Assembly: GCF_020535565.1 (NCBI RefSeq)
Contig: NZ_CP084758.1
Coordinates: forward strand, 4,353,001 to 4,417,000
DNA length: 64,000 bases
Direction of reading: 5' to 3'
Origin: Shinella sp. XGS7
GTDB lineage: Bacteria > Pseudomonadota > Gammaproteobacteria > Burkholderiales > Burkholderiaceae_C
Shown here: piece by piece, positions 36,402 through 46,371 of the stretch
Numbering within the stretch: the first letter of the stretch is position 1
Layout of the letters: each line of letters begins with the position of its first letter
Notes under the pieces: model-generated
The model's database searches: none
What the model was told of the DNA's origin: nothing
Seen by the model: only the letters and a program-made list of their open reading frames with translations
Made by a program: the position numbers and the translations under genes

Positions 36402-38375
36402 TCAGAACCAGCCTGAGCCCTCGGACCCGGGGGGCGGGGCGGAGCCCTGCGGGGCGGCGGCAGGGGCGGCAGGAGCAGTAGGGGCAGTAGGGGCAGCGGG
36501 AGCCGCACCGGAAGCGGCGGAGGCCGCAGACTCCTCGCGCCCACGCAGACGGCTGCGCAGGGCCGAGGGCTGGGCCGGACCCGCGCCGGCCGCCGGCGGT
36601 CCGTCCGGGCCGGTGCCCTGACGAGCCGCCTCGGCTTCGGCGGCGGCCGGATTCAGGGCCAGGATCACGTCACGCAGACCGATGCCCAGGGCGCGGGCGT
36701 AGCGCCGGGTGGCCAGCTCCACGCCAGCCTGGCGCTTGAGCTCGGGCAGGTCCAGGGCCTCGATCACTTCGTTGGACAGGCTGCAGGTCAGGCGCAGCAG
36801 TTCCACATCGTTCGGGTTGGCGCTGGCACGCACCGGCGCATCGGGCGCGTAGCGGCGCATCATGTGCAGCAGCTCGTCGCCCAGGCTCCAGTAGCGGGCC
36901 ACGGCCGTGCCCAGGGTCTCCAGATCGCAGCCCAGCACCGCATAGGCGGCCGACTGCTCGCTCATGCCCGTGGGGTTGGCATTGTCGGCACTGGGCTCGG
37001 GCGGCTGCATCAGCTGGCGGATCTGCTGGGCATCGTCCGGAAAGTGGTACTGCAGCAGCAGGCGCCCCAGGTTCTGCATCAGCGTGATCAGGTAGACCAC
37101 CTCGCCGTCGTAGCCGGCCGGGCGCAGGGCCTGGGCCACCTGGCCGGCGCGCTGCACGCGACGCATCAGGGCCTGCAGGCGCGCAGCGTTGGCCTCGTTG
37201 AGCGGCCCCGGCCAGGGCTTGAGGCCGCGCGCAGCCTGCTGCACGCCATTGAGGCCCAGCATGGCGATGGCGCGCTGCATGTTCAGGATGGCGCCGCCGC
37301 TGACGGCCTGGCCCTGGGACTTGAGCGCGTTGTTCACCCGGCGCAGCATCTCCAGGCTCAGGGCCATGTCCTGCAGCACCAGGGTGGAGAGCTCGCTGGC
37401 GTGCGTGGCCTCCATGGCCGAGGACTGGGCAATGCGCTGCAGGCGCAGCGAGGCGATGGGCAGATGGCCCACGCGCTGCAGCCGGTCCATCAGCTGGGCC
37501 ACCATGCCGCCCTGCTCGCTGACGCTGCCGCGCCAGCCCTCCAGGGCGCGCAAAAAGCTGCGGGCGCTGTGGTAGCGCTGGCGGGCCTGGCGGTCCACCG
37601 CGCGGTTGGCAATGGCGCGAAGGGGCTCGGCAATCGGGTGCGGCGTCTCGAAGGACAGGCGCACCAACTCATAGCCCGTGGGCTGCATGCGCTGCAGCAC
37701 CAGGTTCAGGTCGGCCTCGTCCAGCACCGGGCGTCCGGTCAGGATGCGGTGCAGCAGCAGGCCCACACGCAGCACGTCCTCCTCGGCCGACTCGCGGATG
37801 GCGCGGCGGGTGACGGTGTTGAAGTCCACATTGGCCGGGAAGACCTCCTGGGCCACCTCCACCCCCAGCACGCGCACATGGCCGGCGGCGTCGATCACCA
37901 GGGAGCTGGGCTGCACATCGCGGTGGGCATGGCCCGCCTCGTGCAGGAAGGCCAGGCCTTCCAGGTACTGGCAGATCCAGCCCGCGGCCTCCACCGGCAG
38001 GGGTGCGCCCTGGCGGACCAGGCGCTCTTCCAGGGTCTCGCCCAGGGCGCGGTCATAGGCCACGAAGGGCCAGTGCTCCACCTGCCCTACCTCCACCACA
38101 TGGGCCAGGTTCGGGTGCTGGATGCGCGAGCCGGCGTCGGCCGTCTTCAGCCAGTGGGCCAGGGCCGCCGGGCTGTTGGGCGCCTGGCGGGGCATGCTGA
38201 TCATCAGCTCCTGGCTGCTGCGCGGATCAAACACCAGCCACAGCATGCTGCGGCTGCTCTTGTTCAGCAGGGCCTTGAGCTCGAAGCGCCCGAAACGACG
38301 CAGGGCGGCCGCCGGCGCGGGAGCGCTCGCGGCAGCAGCAGAGGCAGGGCCGGCATTGGGTTCGGCGTTCGACAC
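36402..38375 (-). CDS. Pseudokinase-HDOD protein
   Basis: 657 residues, paralogous in layout to the downstream kinase. The kinase-like domain (about 28-290) keeps HRD at 151-153 (HRDVQPSSL), but the usual Lys after it is Gln, the DFG triad is replaced by LGV (170-172), and the strand-3 ATP lysine is absent (ELMISMPRQ). It should not transfer phosphate. The HDOD domain (about 300-530) has LVLQDMALSLEMLRRVNNAL and AIAMLGLNGVQQAARGL. The last 90 residues are a low-complexity Ala/Pro tail. The start is GTG at 38375 without a clear ribosome site. Probably a regulatory partner or scaffold of the active kinase. Confidence 0.85.
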   Translation of the reverse strand: MSNAEPNAGPASAAAASAPAPAAALRRFGRFELKALLNKSSRSMLWLVFDPRSSQELMISMPRQAPNSPAALAHWLKTADAGSRIQHPNLAHVVEVGQVEHWPFVAYDRALGETLEERLVRQGAPLPVEAAGWICQYLEGLAFLHEAGHAHRDVQPSSLVIDAAGHVRVLGVEVAQEVFPANVDFNTVTRRAIRESAEEDVLRVGLLLHRILTGRPVLDEADLNLVLQRMQPTGYELVRLSFETPHPIAEPLRAIANRAVDRQARQRYHSARSFLRALEGWRGSVSEQGGMVAQLMDRLQRVGHLPIASLRLQRIAQSSAMEATHASELSTLVLQDMALSLEMLRRVNNALKSQGQAVSGGAILNMQRAIAMLGLNGVQQAARGLKPWPGPLNEANAARLQALMRRVQRAGQVAQALRPAGYDGEVVYLITLMQNLGRLLLQYHFPDDAQQIRQLMQPPEPSADNANPTGMSEQSAAYAVLGCDLETLGTAVARYWSLGDELLHMMRRYAPDAPVRASANPNDVELLRLTCSLSNEVIEALDLPELKRQAGVELATRRYARALGIGLRDVILALNPAAAEAEAARQGTGPDGPPAAGAGPAQPSALRSRLRGREESAASAASGAAPAAPTAPTAPAAPAAAPQGSAPPPGSEGSGWF

Positions 38376-38485
38376 TGGGGACGCGCTAAGGAGCGGGAGG
38401 TTGGACCGGGGGCAATGTTGCTATTTGACACAGATTGTGCGCCTGCCAATGCCGGGAACAAGGCGCAAATCCGGGGGCAAACCCT

Positions 38486-41400
38486 TCAGCCGCTGAGCTG
38501 AGCCCAGACTTTCTCCAATCTTTTCACGCTCACCGGCTGCGGCGTGCGCAGCTCCTGGGCGAAAAGACTGACCCGCAGCTCCTCCAGCTGCCAGCGGAAG
38601 TCCTCCAGGCGCGCGTCGCGCGTGCCCTTGAGCTCGGCCAGGCGGCGCAGATAGCGCTGCTCCAGCGGGCGCAGCTCGGCCAGCAGCTTGGCATCCCGCG
38701 CGGCATCGACCCGCCACTTGTCCAGCCGCGCCGTGATGGCCTTGAGGTAGCGCGGCAGGTGCTGAGCCTGGCTCCAGGGCGTCTGGGTGACAAAGTGCTT
38801 GGGGCACAGGCGCTGCAGCTGGGCGCTGATGTCCTCGGCCACTTCCTTGGGCGCCCGGCTGTCCTTGAGCTTGCGGCTGGCGGCCTGGAAGTCCAGCAGG
38901 ATCTGGTACGTCAGGCGGGCCACTTCCTGGGCGATCAGGTTCAGGCGCGCGCGCCCCTCCTCCAGCCGGGTCTTGAACTCGAACTCATGGGTGGGCAGGG
39001 GCTCGACCAGGAAAGCCCGGTCCACCGCCACGCCGATGATCTGCTCGCGCAGCTCCTCGGCCGTGCCCAGACTCATATAGGCCACCGACATGGCCTGCAG
39101 GTCTGGAATGTTTTTCTCCAGATACTTCAGCGGCTCCTTGAGCTGCAGGGCCACCAGGCGGCGCAGGCCCAGGCGGTGCTTGGCCGCGGCCACCTCGGGC
39201 TCGTCGAAGACCTCGATCTCCACATGGGTGCCGCGGTCGATCAGGGCCGGGAAGCCGATCAGGGTCTGGGCGCCCTTGCTCACCTCCATCAGCTCCGGCA
39301 GCGTGCCGAAGGTCCAAGCGGTGTAGCGGCTGGCGCTGTCGTGGGCCGCCGGTGCCGGCGCGGGCGCGGCCTTGCCGCCACGGCCGGGCTGAGGCGGGGC
39401 GGTCGCTGTTGCCGCCGCGGGCGCCGGCGCCGGGCTGGCGGCCGCCGGCAGCTTCAGCGCCGCCAGCGCCTGAAAGGCCGAGCGCGCCTGGCCGCCCAGC
39501 TCGGCCTTCAGGGCCGCCAGGTTGCGGGAGAGCCCAAGCTGGCGGCCATGCTCGTCCACCACCCGGTAGTTCATGAACAGGTGCGCCGGCAGCTGCTCCA
39601 GCTTGAAGTCATTCTTCTGGATGGCCAGCTGGGTGCGCTCCTTGACCGACTTCAGCAGGGCCTCGACCAGGCCGCCCTGGGCGAAGGGGGCCAGCTCGCA
39701 GAACTCGGCCACAAAGTCCGGCAGCGGCACCAGGCGCGCGCGCGGCTTCTGGTGCAGGCTCTTGACAAGGGCCAGCACCTTGGCCGCGAGCATGCCGGGC
39801 ACCAGCCATTCGCAGCGCTCCTCGCTGACCTGGTTCAGCGCATAGATAGGCACGGTGACGGTGAGGCCGTCGCGCGCGTCGCCCGGCTCGTGCAGATAGT
39901 CGGCCCTGCAGTCCACACCGCCCAGGCGGAGGGTCTTGGGGAAGGCATTGCTGGTGACGCCAGCGGCCTCGTGCCGCATCAGCTCCTCGCGGCTGATGTG
40001 CAGCAGCTTGGGGTTGCCCCGGCTGGCCTCGCGGTACCACTTCTCCAGCGTGTGGCCGGAGCAGACCTCGGCCGGCAGCTGGCTGTCGTAGAAGGCGTAG
40101 ATCAGCTCATCGTCCACCAGCACGTCCTGGCGGCGCGACTTGTGCTCCAGCTCCTCGACCTTGGCAATCTGCTTGCGGTTGTGGGCCAGGAAGGGCAGGC
40201 GCGTGTCCCACTCGCCATTGACCAGGGCCTCGCGGATGAAGATCTCGCGCGCCGCCACCGGATCCACCTTGCCGAAGTTCACGCGGCGGTTGCTGTAGAC
40301 CACAATGCCATAGAGCGTGGCGCGCTCCAGCGCGATCACCTCGGCCGCCTTCTTCTCCCAGTGCGGCTCGGCCAGCTGGATCTTGAGCAGATGGCCGGCG
40401 ATGCCCGGCAGCCATTGCGGCTCGATATTGGCGATGCCGCGGCCGAAGAGGCGGGTCGTGTCCACCAGCTCCGCCGCCACGATCCAGCGCCCCGGCTTCT
40501 TGCTCAGATGGGCGCCCGGATGGCGGTAGAACTTGATGCCGCGCGCGCCCAGGTACCAGTCCTCGTCCTCGCTCTTGAAGCCGATATTGCCCAGCAGGCC
40601 GGCCAGCATGGACAGATGCACCTGCTCGTAGGTGGCTGGCGCGCCGTTGAGGCGCCAGCCATGCTCGGCCACCACGGTGTGCAGCTGGGAGTAAATGTCG
40701 CGCCACTCGCGCACACGGCGCGGGCTGACGAAGTTCTCGCGCAGCAGCTGCTCCTGCTTGCGGTTGGACAGGCGATGCTCGCCCTCCCCGCCCCGGGATT
40801 CGCCGATCCATTTCCAGAGCTTGAGATAGCCCATGAACTCCGACTTCTCGTCGTCGAACTTCTTGTGCTTCTCGTCGGCGGCCTGCTGCTGGTCCATGGG
40901 CCGGTCGCGCACGTCCTGGCCGGAGAGCGCGCTGGCGATGACCAGCACCTCGGAGAGCGCGTCACGCGTGCGCGCCTCCAGAATCATGCGGCCGACGCGC
41001 GGGTCCAGGGGCAGCCTTGAGAGCTCCTTGCCCATGGCCGTCAGCTCGTTCATCTCGTCCACGGCGCCCAGCTCATGCAGCAGCTGGTAGCCGTCGGCAA
41101 TGGCCTTGCGCGGCGGCGGCTCGATGAAGGGGAAGGCCTCGACCTGACCCAGGTGCAGGGCCTTCATGCGCAGGATCACGCCGGCGAGCGATGAACGCAG
41201 GATCTCCGGGTCGGTGAAGCGCGGGCGCTCGTTGAAGTCCTTCTCGTCGTAGAGCCGGATGCAGATGCCGTTGGACACCCGGCCGCAGCGGCCGGCACGC
41301 TGGTTGGCCGCCGCCTGGCTGATGGGCTCCACCTGCAGCTGCTCGACCTTGTTGCGGTAGCTGTAGCGCTTGACCCGTGCCAGACCCGGGTCGATCACAT

Positions 41401-42295
41401 AGCGGATGCCGGGCACGGTCAGCGAGGTTTCGGCCACATTGGTGGCCAGCACGATGCGCGGCGCCCCATGCGGCTGGAAGATGCGGTTCTGCTCCTGCTC
41501 AGAGAGCCGCGCGAACAGCGGCAGCACCTCGACGCCGGGCGGATGGTGCTTGCGCAGCGCCTCGGCCGCCTCGCGGATCTCGCGCTCACCGGGCAGGAAC
41601 ACCAGCACATCGCCCGAGCCCTCGCGCCAGAGCTCGTCCACCGCATCGCAGATGGCGTCGTTGACGTCGTACTCGCGCGATTCCTCGAAGGGGCGGTAGC
41701 GCTGCTCCACCGGGAAGGTGCGGCCCGAGACCATCAGCACGGGCGCCGGTCCCTTGGCCGAGGCGAAATGCTGGGCGAAGCGGTCGGCGTCGATGGTCGC
41801 CGAGGTCACGACCACCTTGAGATCCGGCCGGCGCGGCAGCACCTCGCGCAGATAGCCCAGCAGGAAGTCGATGTTCAGCGAGCGCTCGTGCGCCTCGTCG
41901 ATGATCAGGGTGTCGTAGGCCTTGAGCAGCGGATCGGTCTGGGTCTCGGCCAGCAGGATGCCGTCCGTCATCAGCTTGACGCTGGCCCCGGGCTGCAGCC
42001 GGTCCTGGAAGCGCACCTTGTAGCCCACCACCTCACCCAGCGGGGTGTTCAGCTCCTCGGCAATGCGCTTGGCCACGCTGGAGGCGGCGATGCGCCGCGG
42101 CTGGGTGTGGCCGATCAGCCCCCCGCCGTTGGCCCGGCCGCGCCCCATGGCCAGGGCGATCTTGGGCAGCTGGGTGGTCTTGCCCGAGCCGGTCTCGCCG
42201 CAGACGATGACGACCTGGTGCTCGGCCAGGGCGCGCTCAATCTCCTCGCGCCGGCCCGAGACGGGCAGGCCCTCTGGAAAGCTGATGGGCGGCAC
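38486..42295 (-). CDS. hrpA: ATP-dependent RNA helicase HrpA (DEAH box)
   Basis: Long DEAH helicase of 1269 residues as written, acting on mRNA and stalled ribosomes. Motif I is GETGSGKTTQLPK, motif II DEAH in TLIIDEAHERSLNIDF, motif III SATIDADRFAQHF, then NVAETSLTVPGIRYVID and QRAGRCGRVSNGICIRLY. The HrpA-specific C-terminal half is complete. The first codon here is GTG at 42295. A GTG at 42399 begins VNSQPPTPKPAPKQGPRSP, typical of the family's N-terminus, but in another frame; an indel in the CG repeat at 42314-42326 would join them. The true start is therefore uncertain by about 35 codons. The pseudokinase gene follows after 110 bp. Confidence 0.94.
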   Translation of the reverse strand: MPPISFPEGLPVSGRREEIERALAEHQVVIVCGETGSGKTTQLPKIALAMGRGRANGGGLIGHTQPRRIAASSVAKRIAEELNTPLGEVVGYKVRFQDRLQPGASVKLMTDGILLAETQTDPLLKAYDTLIIDEAHERSLNIDFLLGYLREVLPRRPDLKVVVTSATIDADRFAQHFASAKGPAPVLMVSGRTFPVEQRYRPFEESREYDVNDAICDAVDELWREGSGDVLVFLPGEREIREAAEALRKHHPPGVEVLPLFARLSEQEQNRIFQPHGAPRIVLATNVAETSLTVPGIRYVIDPGLARVKRYSYRNKVEQLQVEPISQAAANQRAGRCGRVSNGICIRLYDEKDFNERPRFTDPEILRSSLAGVILRMKALHLGQVEAFPFIEPPPRKAIADGYQLLHELGAVDEMNELTAMGKELSRLPLDPRVGRMILEARTRDALSEVLVIASALSGQDVRDRPMDQQQAADEKHKKFDDEKSEFMGYLKLWKWIGESRGGEGEHRLSNRKQEQLLRENFVSPRRVREWRDIYSQLHTVVAEHGWRLNGAPATYEQVHLSMLAGLLGNIGFKSEDEDWYLGARGIKFYRHPGAHLSKKPGRWIVAAELVDTTRLFGRGIANIEPQWLPGIAGHLLKIQLAEPHWEKKAAEVIALERATLYGIVVYSNRRVNFGKVDPVAAREIFIREALVNGEWDTRLPFLAHNRKQIAKVEELEHKSRRQDVLVDDELIYAFYDSQLPAEVCSGHTLEKWYREASRGNPKLLHISREELMRHEAAGVTSNAFPKTLRLGGVDCRADYLHEPGDARDGLTVTVPIYALNQVSEERCEWLVPGMLAAKVLALVKSLHQKPRARLVPLPDFVAEFCELAPFAQGGLVEALLKSVKERTQLAIQKNDFKLEQLPAHLFMNYRVVDEHGRQLGLSRNLAALKAELGGQARSAFQALAALKLPAAASPAPAPAAATATAPPQPGRGGKAAPAPAPAAHDSASRYTAWTFGTLPELMEVSKGAQTLIGFPALIDRGTHVEIEVFDEPEVAAAKHRLGLRRLVALQLKEPLKYLEKNIPDLQAMSVAYMSLGTAEELREQIIGVAVDRAFLVEPLPTHEFEFKTRLEEGRARLNLIAQEVARLTYQILLDFQAASRKLKDSRAPKEVAEDISAQLQRLCPKHFVTQTPWSQAQHLPRYLKAITARLDKWRVDAARDAKLLAELRPLEQRYLRRLAELKGTRDARLEDFRWQLEELRVSLFAQELRTPQPVSVKRLEKVWAQLSG

Positions 42296-42313
42296 CGGGT
42301 TGGCGGGCAGCGG

Positions 42314-42326
42314 GCGCGCGCGCGCG
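42314..42326. repeat. GC dinucleotide run at the hrpA 5' end
   Basis: Thirteen bases of alternating G and C. Reading from the upstream GTG (42399) gives hrpA-like N-terminal residues until this run, after which the hrpA frame is one base off. Confidence 0.6.
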
Positions 42327-42683
42327 GCGCGGCCTTGGCGGCGGGAGACCTGGGGCCCTGCTTGGGGGCCGGCTTGGGAGTGGGAGGCTGTGAATTCACG
42401 AGGCGCGGATTATCCGATGTTTGCCTCGGGGCCTCGGCCACCAGGCCAGCGGCTCGCCTATCGCCCGCCCCCTTACTTGAACAGCCGCCTATCGCCCAGA
42501 TCACGGAAAACCCGGTCATTTTTCACGATTCATCAAACCTAGCATCGGTCGCCGGACTGATCGACCCTGGCCCGCACGTGCCGGGTCTTGCCTGCCAGCT
42601 GTACGGCGCAAGCCTCGTGGCCACCTCTCCAAGGTCCTCACCCAGCCCCTCCGCACCTCATCCACACCGCAGGAGATCGACCG

Positions 42684-44804
42684 ATGAAGCAGCCCCGACT
42701 TGCCGTCCCACTCACCCAGCTGGCGACGCTCTTGCTGAGCGCCCTCGCCGCCCAGCAGGCCGCCGCCCTCAACACCTATGCCGGCGACCCCGGCCAGCTG
42801 GGCAACCCGACCAGCTGGCGCACCGCCGAGTTCCAGCGCGACTGGGGCCTGCTGGCCATGGGCGCCGAATATGCCTATGCGGCCGGCTACAGCGGTGCGG
42901 GCATCAAGGTCGGCGTGGTCGATTCGGGCTTCTTTGACCTGCATCCGCAGTTCAGCAGTGATCGTTACCACGCGGTCGCGGTGGACGGCATCTCGGGCGC
43001 CTACAACCCCGCCTACAACGACCGTCATGGCACCCATGTGGTGGGCACCATCGGCGCCTCCCGCGATGGCAGCATCGGCGGCGCCAGCAATTTCCACGGC
43101 GTGGCCTTCAATGCCCAGGTCTATGTCGGCAACACCGGCCGCACCGACAGCGCCCTGTTCGGCATGCCCCAGGCCACGCAGACGGCCGCGCAGACCATAG
43201 ACCAGGCCTATGTGGCCAATGTCTATCGCGGCGTGAATGCCCAGGGCGCGCGCATCATCAGCACCAGCTGGGGCAGCCAGCCCAATACCGAGCAGTACCA
43301 GAGCCTCTACCCCGACAGCACGGCCTACCCCGGCCGCGCCGGTCTGCTGGGCTCGTGGGGCTTTCTCTCGCGCGACGACACCTGGATGAAGGGCGCACTG
43401 GACGCCGCCAAGACCGGCACCGTGCTGGTCTTCAGCGCAGGCAATACCGGCTACGCGAATGCCAGCGCCCGCGCCGGCGCCGCCTACTTCATGCCCGAGC
43501 TGGAGGCCAACTGGCTGGCCGTGGCTGCCATTCGCCAGAACCTCACGATCGGCGGCGTGGCCGTGGGCCAGAGCCTGAATGCCGACGGTTCCGTGGCCGT
43601 GCCCGGCGCCCAGCTCTACAACCAGTGCGGCGTGGCCAAGTGGTCCTGCATCACCGCGCCCGGCAATGCCATCAACGGCAGCGTGGTGAGCGGCACCAGC
43701 CCCGGCTATGCCTCGCTCTCCGGCACCTCCATGGCGGCCCCGCATGCCTCGGGAGCCCTGGCCGTGATCATGGAGCGCTACAGCTATATGAGCAACGCCC
43801 AGGCCCTGGAGGTGATGAAGACGACCGCGGTGCAGAACGGCACGATCAACAACGCTGCGGGCGCCGCCGTCACCAACCCCAACGCGGGCCAGCTGACCGC
43901 GGTGCCGGACGAGCGCAATGGCTGGGGCACGGTGAGCCTGCGCCACGCCATGAACGGGCCTGGCCAGTTCACGGGCAGATTCGCCGTCAACACCCAGGGG
44001 CAGAACGACACCTGGACCAATGCCATCTCCGACACCGCCATCAAGGCCCGCAAGCTGGAAGACCAGGCCGAGGCCGCCAGCTGGCTGGCCACCAAGACCG
44101 CCAAGGGCTGGCTCAATGGCCTGCCGGCGGGCGCCAGCGCCGATGAGCGCACCGAGTACGGCGTGGGCATGGCCCGCGAGGCCGCTCGCGATGCGCGGGT
44201 CTACGAGGGCAGCCTCGCCAAGTCTGGGGACGGCAGCCTGGTGCTGGCCGGCAACAACAGCTACTCGGGCGGGACCGAGCTCTTCGGCGGCACCCTGGTG
44301 GGCCGCTCGGCCACCGCCTTCGGCAGCGGCGATGTGGCCGTGCATGGCGGCATCCTGGCCGGCACCGCCACCATTGCCGGCGATCTGCTCAACGAAGCTG
44401 GACAGATCGCCCCGGGCGAGAACGGCATCGGCACCCTGAGCGTGCTGGGCAATTTTGCGCAGTTCCCATCCGGCTCGCTGGCGCTGGAGCTCGGCGCCGC
44501 CGGCAGCGATCTGCTGAGCATAGGCGGCACCGCCTTCCTGGGCGGCACGCTGCAGCTCTCGCTGATCGACGGCTTCCTGCCAACGGCGGGCACCAGCTTC
44601 ACGCTGATGAGCGCCGGCAATTTCCTGGGCCGCTTCAGCAGCGTGCAGTTCAATGGCTGGGGCGCGGGCTACACCGGCTCGCTGTTCTACGGCAATGGCA
44701 ATGTCCGCCTGGACGTCACGGCCGTCCCCGAACCCCAGAGCTACGCCATGCTGATGCTGGGCCTGGGCCTGCTGGCCTGGCAGCTGCGCCGCCGCCGCGG
44801 CTGA
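42684..44804 (+). CDS. PEP-CTERM subtilisin-family serine protease with passenger-like module
   Basis: Exported S8 protease of 706 residues. A signal peptide ends near AAQQAAA (about 28). The triad is Asp80 (VGVVDSGF), His115 (RHGTHVVGT) and Ser349 (LSGTSMAAPHASG), with the oxyanion Asn in FSAGNTG. Residues about 515-545 form an autotransporter-associated beta-strand repeat (LVLAGNNSYSGGTELFGG), followed by a capping module (APGENGIGTLSVLGNF). Instead of a beta-barrel it ends in the PEP-CTERM signal VPEPQSYAMLMLGLGLLAW plus RRRR, so it should be sorted by exosortase. The ATG follows AGGAG. It stands alone between hrpA and argA. Confidence 0.93.
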   Translation: MKQPRLAVPLTQLATLLLSALAAQQAAALNTYAGDPGQLGNPTSWRTAEFQRDWGLLAMGAEYAYAAGYSGAGIKVGVVDSGFFDLHPQFSSDRYHAVAVDGISGAYNPAYNDRHGTHVVGTIGASRDGSIGGASNFHGVAFNAQVYVGNTGRTDSALFGMPQATQTAAQTIDQAYVANVYRGVNAQGARIISTSWGSQPNTEQYQSLYPDSTAYPGRAGLLGSWGFLSRDDTWMKGALDAAKTGTVLVFSAGNTGYANASARAGAAYFMPELEANWLAVAAIRQNLTIGGVAVGQSLNADGSVAVPGAQLYNQCGVAKWSCITAPGNAINGSVVSGTSPGYASLSGTSMAAPHASGALAVIMERYSYMSNAQALEVMKTTAVQNGTINNAAGAAVTNPNAGQLTAVPDERNGWGTVSLRHAMNGPGQFTGRFAVNTQGQNDTWTNAISDTAIKARKLEDQAEAASWLATKTAKGWLNGLPAGASADERTEYGVGMAREAARDARVYEGSLAKSGDGSLVLAGNNSYSGGTELFGGTLVGRSATAFGSGDVAVHGGILAGTATIAGDLLNEAGQIAPGENGIGTLSVLGNFAQFPSGSLALELGAAGSDLLSIGGTAFLGGTLQLSLIDGFLPTAGTSFTLMSAGNFLGRFSSVQFNGWGAGYTGSLFYGNGNVRLDVTAVPEPQSYAMLMLGLGLLAWQLRRRRG

Positions 44805-44830
44805 GTCGGCGTCTGAGCGACGGTTGCGGC

Positions 44831-44853
44831 CTGCGGGACGGCGCGTCCCGCAG
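44831..44853 (+). terminator. Hairpin after the PEP-CTERM protease
   Basis: Perfect 9-bp stem CTGCGGGAC/GTCCCGCAG with a 5-base loop, 27 bp after the stop. No T run. Confidence 0.45.
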
Positions 44854-44924
44854 GCCCGACTTGGCGCCTGCGCAAACGCACGGGGCTCTCGGCCCCACCG
44901 CCCATGATCCACACGGGCCTGCGG

Positions 44925-44930
44925 CACAAT
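44925..44930 (+). promoter_or_regulatory. -10 box, probable leaderless promoter of argA
   Basis: CACAAT ends 8 bases (TGCGGCCC) before the ATG at 44939, without a ribosome site. Confidence 0.5.
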
Positions 44931-44938
44931 TGCGGCCC

Positions 44939-46279
44939 ATGAGTCTTGTCTTTCCCCATACCTTCGTGCCCTGGTTCCGTTCGGTGGCGCCGTACATCCA
45001 TGCCTACCGCGGCGAGACCTTCGTGGTAGGCATGCCGGGTGAGCTGGTGGCGGCGGGCAAACTCAATGCCTTTGTGCAGGATCTCTCCATCGTGCACGCC
45101 ATGGGCATCAAGATCGTGCTGGTGCACGGCTTTCGCCCCCAGGTGAACGAGCAGTTGGTGGCCAAGGGCCAGCAGCCGCGCTTCCACCAGGGCGTGCGCA
45201 TCACCGACGCCGTGGCCCTGGACTGCGCCCAGGAGGCGGCCGGCCAGCTGCGCTTCGAGATCGAGGCCGCCTTCTCCCAGGGCCTGCCCAACACGCCCAT
45301 GGCCAACGCCACGGTGCGCGTGGTCTCGGGCAACTTCCTGACCGCGCGCCCGGTGGGCATCGTCGATGGCGTGGACTATCAGCACAGCGGCCTGGTGCGC
45401 AAGGTGGACGCGGGCGCGATCCAGCGCGCCATCGACTCCGGCGCCATCGTGCTGCTCTCGCCCTTCGGCTTCTCGCCCACCGGCGAGGCCTTCAATCTGA
45501 CCATGGAAGAGGTGGCCACCAGCGCCGCCATCGCCCTGCAGGCCGACAAGCTGCTCTTCATGACCGAGACCGCGGGCGTGCACGAGAACCCCGACGATCC
45601 GGACAGCCCCATCGACACCGAGCTGGCCCTGGCCGACGCCCAGCGCCTGCTGGCCGGCCTGCCCAAGCCCACCCAGCCCACCGACGTGGCCTTCTATCTG
45701 CAGCACTGCGTCAAGGCCTGTCTGGCCGGCGTGGAGCGCTCCCACATCCTGCCCCTGGCCGTGGATGGCGCCCTGCTGCAGGAGGTCTACACCCACGACG
45801 GCATCGGCACCATGGTGGTGGACGAGAAGCTGGAGAGCCTGCGCGAGGCCACGCCCGACGATGTGGGCGGCATCGTGGCCCTGATCGAGCCCTTCGAGCG
45901 CGACGGCACCCTGGTCAAGCGCGATCGCAACGAGATCGAGCGCGATATCGAGGCATACACCGTGATCGAGCACGACGGCGTGATCTTCGGCTGCGCCGCG
46001 CTCTATCCCTACACCGAGGCCCGCACCGCGGAAATGGCCGCGCTGACCGTCTCGGCCGAGGTGCAGGGCCAGGGCGACGGCGACCGCATCCTCAAGCGCA
46101 TCGAGCAGCGCGCCAAATCCATGGGACTGAGCAGCATCTTCGTGCTCACCACCCGCACCATGCACTGGTTCATCAAGCGCGGTTTCCACCCGGTGGAGCC
46201 GGAATGGTTGCCGGAGGAACGCAAGCGCAAATACAACTGGGACCGGCGCTCGCAGGTGCTGGTCAAGAAACTGGCCTAA
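44939..46279 (+). CDS. argA: N-acetylglutamate synthase
   Basis: First step of arginine synthesis: acetyl-CoA plus glutamate to N-acetylglutamate. It has 446 residues. An N-terminal amino-acid-kinase fold (about 20-290, [49 protein letters not shown]) serves as the arginine-sensing part and a GNAT acetyltransferase domain follows (about 300-440, [22 protein letters not shown] has the acetyl-CoA loop). The end [16 protein letters not shown] is typical of the ArgA/DUF619 type. A leaderless-type promoter precedes it; yggX follows 92 bp on. Confidence 0.96.
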   Translation: MSLVFPHTFVPWFRSVAPYIHAYRGETFVVGMPGELVAAGKLNAFVQDLSIVHAMGIKIVLVHGFRPQVNEQLVAKGQQPRFHQGVRITDAVALDCAQEAAGQLRFEIEAAFSQGLPNTPMANATVRVVSGNFLTARPVGIVDGVDYQHSGLVRKVDAGAIQRAIDSGAIVLLSPFGFSPTGEAFNLTMEEVATSAAIALQADKLLFMTETAGVHENPDDPDSPIDTELALADAQRLLAGLPKPTQPTDVAFYLQHCVKACLAGVERSHILPLAVDGALLQEVYTHDGIGTMVVDEKLESLREATPDDVGGIVALIEPFERDGTLVKRDRNEIERDIEAYTVIEHDGVIFGCAALYPYTEARTAEMAALTVSAEVQGQGDGDRILKRIEQRAKSMGLSSIFVLTTRTMHWFIKRGFHPVEPEWLPEERKRKYNWDRRSQVLVKKLA

Positions 46280-46371
46280 GTTCGAACTCGGCCCCGATTC
46301 ATGCGGGGCGTTTCGCCCGGCAGCCGCCCGACAAAACGCCCCTCACCCCACCCCAACGTACAGAGGTTGAT

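Noticed and set aside
42684-44804. Classical type V autotransporter
   Set aside because: No C-terminal beta-barrel; the protein ends in a PEP-CTERM signal instead.
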